Source: WVXT01 sp964403285 (GTDB lineage Bacteria; UBA6262; WVXT01). Taken from it: 39,874 nucleotides of DNA. Under the pieces are notes generated by a model. It was not told the DNA's origin. It did not search any database and was given only the letters and a program-made list of their open reading frames with translations. A program made the translations under genes and the position numbers. How positions within the stretch are numbered: position 1 is the first letter of the stretch; each line of letters opens with the position of its first letter. Positions 35,060 to 39,874 of the stretch are shown here, in pieces. The DNA lies in contig CAYOFG010000013.1 in NCBI GenBank assembly GCA_964403285.1, positions 1 through 39,874 on the forward strand, written 5' to 3'.

Positions 35060-36733
35060 TTACTTGACGATGGCTCCTGTATTTGCCGACTGGACTATCT
35101 GGGCATAACGACTCAGCCAGCCCTCTCTTATCTTGGGTGGAGGTGGTTTCCACTCTCCCACCTTTTCTTTCCATTTTGCCCTGCGTATCTCTATAATTTT
35201 ATGTTCCAGACGAACATTCAACCTTCGGTTGGGAATGTCTATTTGAATAATATCACCATCACTTAACAGAGCAATTGGTCCGCCAACTGCTGCTTCGGGA
35301 GAAACATGTCCAATGCAGGGCCCCCTTGTACCACCGGAAAATCGACCGTCCGTCAACAGGGCAACTTCCTTATCCCTTCCCATACCCACAAGAGCTGCGG
35401 TTGGCGCGAGCATCTCTCTCATCCCTGGCCCGCCCCTCGGACCCTCGTAACGGATCACGATAACTTCTCCTTTTTTAATCTTCTTACCTAAAATGGCTTT
35501 CATCGCCAGTTCTTCAGAATTGAACACTCTCGCTTTGCCGGAAAATTTCATCATTTTGGGTTGGACTGCCGACTGCTTTACAACACAACCCTCGGGAGCC
35601 AGGTTACCAAATAGAATGGCAATGCCTCCCTCTTTCTGGTAAGGATTCCTCTGCGAGTGAATTACTTTATTGTTACAGACTGTACCTTGAGAGGCAATCT
35701 CTTTTATACTCGCCCCAGAGACAGTGGGATTATCTTTCAACCTATTTTTCAAAACAGACAATATTCCCGGTACTCCTCCAGCATATTCTAAATCTTCCAT
35801 AAAATGCTCTCCACCAGGCCTGATATTGGTCACCTGGGGCGTAACTTTACTGATATCATCAAATGTCTTAAGGGGCAAGTCTACTTTTGCTTCCCGGGCA
35901 ACTGCGGAAAGATGTAATACAGTGTTGGTTGAGCCACCCAGAGCCATGTCTACTACAATAGCATTACGAAAGGCAGCAGGAGTCATAATCTTCCGAGCCG
36001 AAATGTCCTGTTTTACAAGGCCCACTATTTTTTCTCCCGAAAGGTAGGCAATCCGCCTCTTCTTGGACGAACCTGCCAGCGACGTGGCGCAGCCAACAAG
36101 GGACATACCCATCGCTTCCGTCAAACAGGCCATAGTATTAGCAGTATATAGTCCCTGGCAAGCTCCTTCACCAGGGCAGGCACATAGCGCCAGATTCTCC
36201 AGCTCTTCCTCTTTTATCTTACCAGCCTGGTATCTCCCTACAGCCTCAAATGTGTCACGTACCAGAGAAAGGCGTCTTCCTTTATACATTCCAGAAACCA
36301 TAGGTCCTGCTGTTACCACAATACAGGGAATATCGAGCCTGGCCGCAGACATTAACATTCCTGGGGTAATCTTGTCACAGTTTGTCAAAAGGACCAAACC
36401 ATCCAGTTGATGTGCCTGGGCTACACTTTCCACTACATCGGCAATCAACTCTCGCGAAGGTAAAGAATAGTGCATCCCTACGTGTCCCATCGCAATTCCA
36501 TCACAAATCGCGGGAACACCGAATATGAAGGGCACGCCGCCTCCCGCACAGACGCCGTTTTCAATATCCCTCTCCAGAAGGCGCATTCCCATATGGCCGG
36601 GAACTAAGTTAGTAAAACTTGTGGCAATACCTATAAATGGCTTATTAAGGTCCTCGGGACATAAACCTAATGCGTAGAGTAATGCACGGTTGGGAGTCCT
36701 TTCAACCCCCTTTTTTACCTTATTGCTTCGCAT
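35060..36733 (-). CDS. ilvD: Dihydroxy-acid dehydratase
   Basis: ATG 36733 (557 residues) is preferred over GTG 36739 because GGGGAGG lies 5 bases before it. The iron-sulfur enzyme dehydrates dihydroxy acids to 2-oxoisovalerate and 2-oxo-3-methylvalerate. Cluster and active-site cysteines are in PAICDGIAMGH, LLTNCDKITPGML and CPGEGACQGLYTANTMACL. The C-terminal domain has the LLTDGRFSGGTRGPCIGHVSPEAA signature. Length is normal. It follows cimA by about 56 bases that contain the A/T hairpin element. Confidence 0.97.
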   Translation of the reverse strand: MRSNKVKKGVERTPNRALLYALGLCPEDLNKPFIGIATSFTNLVPGHMGMRLLERDIENGVCAGGGVPFIFGVPAICDGIAMGHVGMHYSLPSRELIADVVESVAQAHQLDGLVLLTNCDKITPGMLMSAARLDIPCIVVTAGPMVSGMYKGRRLSLVRDTFEAVGRYQAGKIKEEELENLALCACPGEGACQGLYTANTMACLTEAMGMSLVGCATSLAGSSKKRRIAYLSGEKIVGLVKQDISARKIMTPAAFRNAIVVDMALGGSTNTVLHLSAVAREAKVDLPLKTFDDISKVTPQVTNIRPGGEHFMEDLEYAGGVPGILSVLKNRLKDNPTVSGASIKEIASQGTVCNNKVIHSQRNPYQKEGGIAILFGNLAPEGCVVKQSAVQPKMMKFSGKARVFNSEELAMKAILGKKIKKGEVIVIRYEGPRGGPGMREMLAPTAALVGMGRDKEVALLTDGRFSGGTRGPCIGHVSPEAAVGGPIALLSDGDIIQIDIPNRRLNVRLEHKIIEIRRAKWKEKVGEWKPPPPKIREGWLSRYAQIVQSANTGAIVK

Positions 36734-36767
36734 ATTCACCTCCCCTATAACCCCAATATAGGGAATG

Positions 36768-36795
36768 AAAAAAAGTACCTGTCACTTTTTTATTC
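36768..36795. repeat. AAAAAGTGACAGGTACTTTTT element, copy 2
   Basis: The same hairpin as 28232-28260, including the GAATAAAAAAGTGACAGGTA core. It overlaps the last codon and stop of cimA (..KEE, GAA TAA). Confidence 0.75.
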
Positions 36796-38352
36796 CTCTT
36801 TTAATAATTTATATTCTATGCTGTCAACCAGTGCCTGCCAGCTGGCTTCAATAATATTTTCTGAAACTCCCACTGTCCCCCACTCATCTTTCTTATCTCT
36901 CGATTCAATCAAAACTCTCACTTTGGCTGCCGTCCCTTCAGTGGCATCAATTACTCTAACCTTGAAATCTGTGAGACTCATCGACTTAAGTTCTGGATAA
37001 AACCTTTCCAGAGCTTTCCTCAGGGCATTATCCAGGGCATTAACCGGCCCGTCACCTTCACTGGCGGTGTGTTCTTTTTTCCCGCCTACCACAACTTTTA
37101 TGGATGCTTCTGATCTTAATTTTCCTTTCTCGTCTTTTTCCACAATTACCCGAAATCCTTCAAGATCAAAAAAAGTCTTGTGTTTACCGATTGTCTTCTT
37201 CATTAAAAGCTCAAACGACCCCTCCGCACCTTCGAATTGGTAACCTTGACTCTCCATCTGTTTGACTTTCTGGAGGAGTTCTTTTACTTCCTTGCTCTTC
37301 TCTCGAAAGTCGATCTTGAACTCCTTTGCTTTGGAGAGCATGCTCGACCTTCCCGAAAGCTCCGAGACAAGGATTCTCCGTCGGTTGCCTACTTTTTCCG
37401 GAGACACGTGTTCATAGGTCCTGGTATGTTTGGCGATAGCACTGACGTGGACTCCTCCTTTATGGGCAAATGCGGAATTCCCTACATATGGCTGGTTGTC
37501 CCGGGGAATCATATTTGCTATTTCACTTACATACCGCGAGACTTCCGTCAAGCTCTCCAATTTCTTCTCAGAGATGCAATCGATTCCCAGTTTCAATTTT
37601 AAGTTAGGAATAATCGAACTGAGGTTCGCATTGCCACATCTTTCACCATAGCCATTAATTGTTCCCTGGACCAAAACGCAGCCAGCCTCGACGGCAATAA
37701 CCGAATTGGCCACAGCCATTTCTGAATCGTTGTGGGTATGAATCCCCAAAGGAATTTCTATTTCTTCCTTTACTTTTTTAACTATACTTTCCACCTGGTG
37801 GGGCATCATCCCTCCATTTGTGTCACAGAGAGTAATGTTATTTGCCCCGGCCTTAGCCGCTTGCCTTAATGTTTCCATTGCATAGAAATGGTCATCAGTA
37901 TACCCGTCGAAAAAATGTTCTGCATCGTATATGACTTCCATTCCTTTCGCTTTGAGATATTTCACTGAGTCGAAAATCATCTTCAGGTTTTCAGCCAGAG
38001 TGGTGCCCAGAGCGTACTTCACGTGCAATCCCCAGCTCTTGCCAAAGATACAGGCTACTTGCGGCTTCAGCTTTACAATACCATTAAGATTGGGATCCTG
38101 GGATGCTCCTTTTCCCTTATAGCGTGTAGAGCCAAAAGCCACTATCTTTGCATTCTTCAAACGAAGGTTCTTCACCTTCTTGAAGAAAAGGATATCCTTG
38201 GGATTGGAACCGGGCCATCCCCCTTCAATATAATGGATACCCAGATCATCCAGCCTCTTTGCTATCTTCAATTTATCCTCTACAGAGAAGGAGATTCCCT
38301 CGCCCTGCGTTCCATCTCTTAGAGTAGTGTCGTATATCAATACCTTTTTCAT
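36790..38352 (-). CDS. cimA: (R)-citramalate synthase
   Basis: ATG 38352 gives 520 residues; a GTG two codons earlier is also in frame. GGGG lies about 8 bases upstream of the ATG. It condenses pyruvate and acetyl-CoA to citramalate, opening the threonine-independent path to isoleucine; LeuC, LeuD and LeuB can do the next steps. Seen: YDTTLRDGTQGEGISFSVEDK, EGGWPGSNPKD, LCDTNGGMMPHQ, the metal site GIHTHNDSEMAVANS, NGYGERCGNANL, and FAHKGGVHVSAI, all typical of the long CimA group rather than LeuA. The C-terminal domain (about 400-510, 'EGDGPVNALDNALRKAL') is the allosteric type. The final codons merge with an A/T hairpin element. Confidence 0.94.
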   Translation of the reverse strand: MKKVLIYDTTLRDGTQGEGISFSVEDKLKIAKRLDDLGIHYIEGGWPGSNPKDILFFKKVKNLRLKNAKIVAFGSTRYKGKGASQDPNLNGIVKLKPQVACIFGKSWGLHVKYALGTTLAENLKMIFDSVKYLKAKGMEVIYDAEHFFDGYTDDHFYAMETLRQAAKAGANNITLCDTNGGMMPHQVESIVKKVKEEIEIPLGIHTHNDSEMAVANSVIAVEAGCVLVQGTINGYGERCGNANLSSIIPNLKLKLGIDCISEKKLESLTEVSRYVSEIANMIPRDNQPYVGNSAFAHKGGVHVSAIAKHTRTYEHVSPEKVGNRRRILVSELSGRSSMLSKAKEFKIDFREKSKEVKELLQKVKQMESQGYQFEGAEGSFELLMKKTIGKHKTFFDLEGFRVIVEKDEKGKLRSEASIKVVVGGKKEHTASEGDGPVNALDNALRKALERFYPELKSMSLTDFKVRVIDATEGTAAKVRVLIESRDKKDEWGTVGVSENIIEASWQALVDSIEYKLLKEE

Positions 38353-38389
38353 CTCCACCCCTTCTAAAAGATAATTTGTGACACGGAGT

Positions 38390-38494
38390 CCCCCCGATAA
38401 AATCGGGGGGTCAAATACAACCTCCCTTTCGGGAGGACTCCAGACCCTTCTGCGTTAAGAAATCGAGATTGCCACGGCTTCGCCTCGCAATGAC
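38390..38494. repeat. Three dispersed palindromes in the lysC-cimA gap
   Basis: In order: CCCCCCGAT...ATCGGGGGG (38390-38410), CCTCCC-TTTC-GGGAGG with GACTCCAGAC, and GAGATTGCCACGG...CGCAATGACA (38465-38494). Relatives of all three occur elsewhere in the window. No gene is seen in the 147-base gap. Confidence 0.75.
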
Positions 38495-38499
38495 ATCTT

Positions 38500-39738
38500 T
38501 CACCTTTTCCCTTTTCCGGGAGCTTTCCCCAGACCGAATTTTCTATGAATAGCCTTCACTGCTTTTTCTGTATCTTTCTCTTTAATTACGCAAGAGATCT
38601 TTATTTCCGAAGTAGAAATCATTTCAATATTTATGTTCTCTTCGGCAAGGACAGAGAACATCTTGGAAGCAACTCCCGAATGTGTTCTCATCCCTGCCCC
38701 CACAATGGAGACCTTGGCTACTCCGTCGTCATAGACGAGCCCCTTAGCGCCGATTTCTTTTTTGACTTTCTCCATTATATCCAGAGTTTTCCTCAGAGCT
38801 CCTCTGGCGACCGTAAAGGAGATACTGTTTACTCCTTCTCCTACGGCAGAACTTTGGATAATCATATCTACATTTATCTTGCCCGCTGCCAGTGCACCGA
38901 AAATCTTGGCAGCAATTCCGGGACGGTCAGGCACATCAGTAATTGCTACTTTTACCATATCCTTGTCATAAGTTACCCCACTTACTACTACTTCTTCCAT
39001 CCTGGAAACTTCCCTGGTAATCACAGTTCCCTCCTCATTGCTGAAGCTAGACCTGACGTGAATATCCACATCAAATTTCTTAGCTACCTCGATAGACCTC
39101 GGGACCATCACCTGCGCCCCGAGGCTGGCTAATTCCAGCATCTCCTCATAAGAGATTCTGTCAATCTTTTTAGCGTCAGGAACAATCCTGGGATCTGCAG
39201 TATAGACGCCGGCAACGTCAGTATAAACTTCGCATTGGTCTGCTTTTAGCACTGAAGCTAAGGCTACGGCTGTCAAATCGGACCCACCCCTGCCGAGAGT
39301 GGTAATATCCTTCTTGGAAGTTATCCCCTGAAAACCAGCGACAATAACAATTCTATCCTTACTCAGTTCCTTTTCGATCTTGCTCGTAGCTATCTTCTTA
39401 ATCTTCGCATTACTAAATGTCTCGTCGGTAACAATTCCCACCTGCCCTCCGGTCAATGATACTGCCTCTGCACCGTGAGCATGGATTGCCATAGCCAGAA
39501 GGGCGATGGACATCTGTTCTCCAGTAGCCAAAAGCATGTCCATTTCTCTCTCACTGGGAGAATGGGTAATCTGTTGAGCTGTTTCGACCAGTCTATCAGT
39601 GGTATCGCCGGGCGCAGAAACAACAATGACTAATCGATTCCCTTTCTTCTTTGTTTCAATTATGCGTCGGGCGACTTTTTTTATTCTTTCCGGTCCAGCT
39701 ATAGATGTGCCACCATATTTTTGTACAATCAGAGCCAT
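38500..39738 (-). CDS. lysC: Aspartokinase with two ACT domains
   Basis: ATG 39738 gives 412 residues beginning MALIVQKYGGTSI, with GGGAG 7 bases upstream; an in-frame TTG four codons earlier is rejected. It phosphorylates aspartate, the first step to lysine, threonine and methionine. The kinase domain has KYGGTSIAGPERI, VVSAPGDTTDRL, FQGITSKKDITTLGRGGSDLTA and YTDVAGVYTADPR. Two ACT domains follow (about 265-410, VPDRPGIAAKIFGALA and MRTHSGVASKMFSVLA), as in lysine/threonine-inhibited enzymes. It is the first gene visible of the biosynthetic run, and asd lies 13 kb downstream on the same strand. Confidence 0.97.
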   Translation of the reverse strand: MALIVQKYGGTSIAGPERIKKVARRIIETKKKGNRLVIVVSAPGDTTDRLVETAQQITHSPSEREMDMLLATGEQMSIALLAMAIHAHGAEAVSLTGGQVGIVTDETFSNAKIKKIATSKIEKELSKDRIVIVAGFQGITSKKDITTLGRGGSDLTAVALASVLKADQCEVYTDVAGVYTADPRIVPDAKKIDRISYEEMLELASLGAQVMVPRSIEVAKKFDVDIHVRSSFSNEEGTVITREVSRMEEVVVSGVTYDKDMVKVAITDVPDRPGIAAKIFGALAAGKINVDMIIQSSAVGEGVNSISFTVARGALRKTLDIMEKVKKEIGAKGLVYDDGVAKVSIVGAGMRTHSGVASKMFSVLAEENINIEMISTSEIKISCVIKEKDTEKAVKAIHRKFGLGKAPGKGKR

Positions 39739-39756
39739 TCTTTCTCCCAAGAAAAG

Positions 39757-39874
39757 ATAACCCCTTCGGGGTTACTTCCATAGGGGCTTCGCCCCTCTGG
39801 TGCTCCAAAATGTCCACCAGACATTTACTTCTCTGTCCTCCGGGGCGCTCACCATCTCGCGCCCGTCGCTAACA
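39757..39874. repeat. Hairpin-rich palindromic sequence upstream of lysC
   Basis: AACCCC-TTCG-GGGTT and AGGGGC-TTC-GCCCCT hairpins, then CCAGAGG-like and GTCC.CCAGAC arms. No reading frame of note is visible before the window ends, and I could not identify a promoter here. Confidence 0.55.

Overview
The window looks like part of a chromosome from an uncultured Gram-negative-type bacterium. My best guess is Omnitrophota (PVC group). The reasons are an enormous secreted protein built from Ig-like modules, many small GC-rich palindromes scattered between genes, and an ilv/leu operon that includes psd and pssA. The last trait is shared with Desulfobacterota such as Geobacter, so the phylum call is tentative. 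Almost everything reads on the minus strand, so gene order below runs from high to low coordinates.

Region 1 (about 39.7 to 22.6 kb) is a long minus-strand biosynthetic run: lysC, cimA, ilvD, ilvB, ilvN, ilvC, psd, pssA, leuA, leuC, leuD, leuB, asd, ecfT, truA. It can make valine and leucine. Isoleucine would come through citramalate, since no threonine deaminase gene is seen here. lysC and asd supply the first steps of the aspartate pathway, and psd/pssA make phosphatidylethanolamine. Genes are tightly packed, and several gaps hold palindromic repeats or a 188-bp MITE-like element.

Region 2 (22.5 to 19.1 kb) holds a lone TnpB element on the plus strand, with its own promoter and a hairpin-rich 3' end that looks like omega RNA. 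Next comes an overlapping pair of minus-strand genes for exported proteins: a HEAT-repeat protein and an unrecognised 376-residue protein.

Region 3 (19.05 kb to position 1) is the most interesting part. A strong promoter leads into two GEMM-I (cyclic dinucleotide) riboswitches in series, each followed by an intrinsic terminator. After them come a 71-residue protein, a 110-residue single-pass membrane protein and, overlapping by one base, a giant open frame. The giant frame stays open for 17.84 kb (at least 5947 codons) and runs off the left edge. It encodes a signal peptide, a probable beta-propeller-like domain, two IPT/TIG domains, about seven Ig-like repeats, six invasin-like domains and about thirty more Ig-like repeats. 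The two aptamers differ at the ligand-selecting base: the upstream one has A20, known from cGAMP-sensing GEMM-Ib, and the downstream one has G20, known from c-di-GMP sensing. The layout suggests that a giant surface or secreted protein is made only when one or two cyclic dinucleotide signals permit it.
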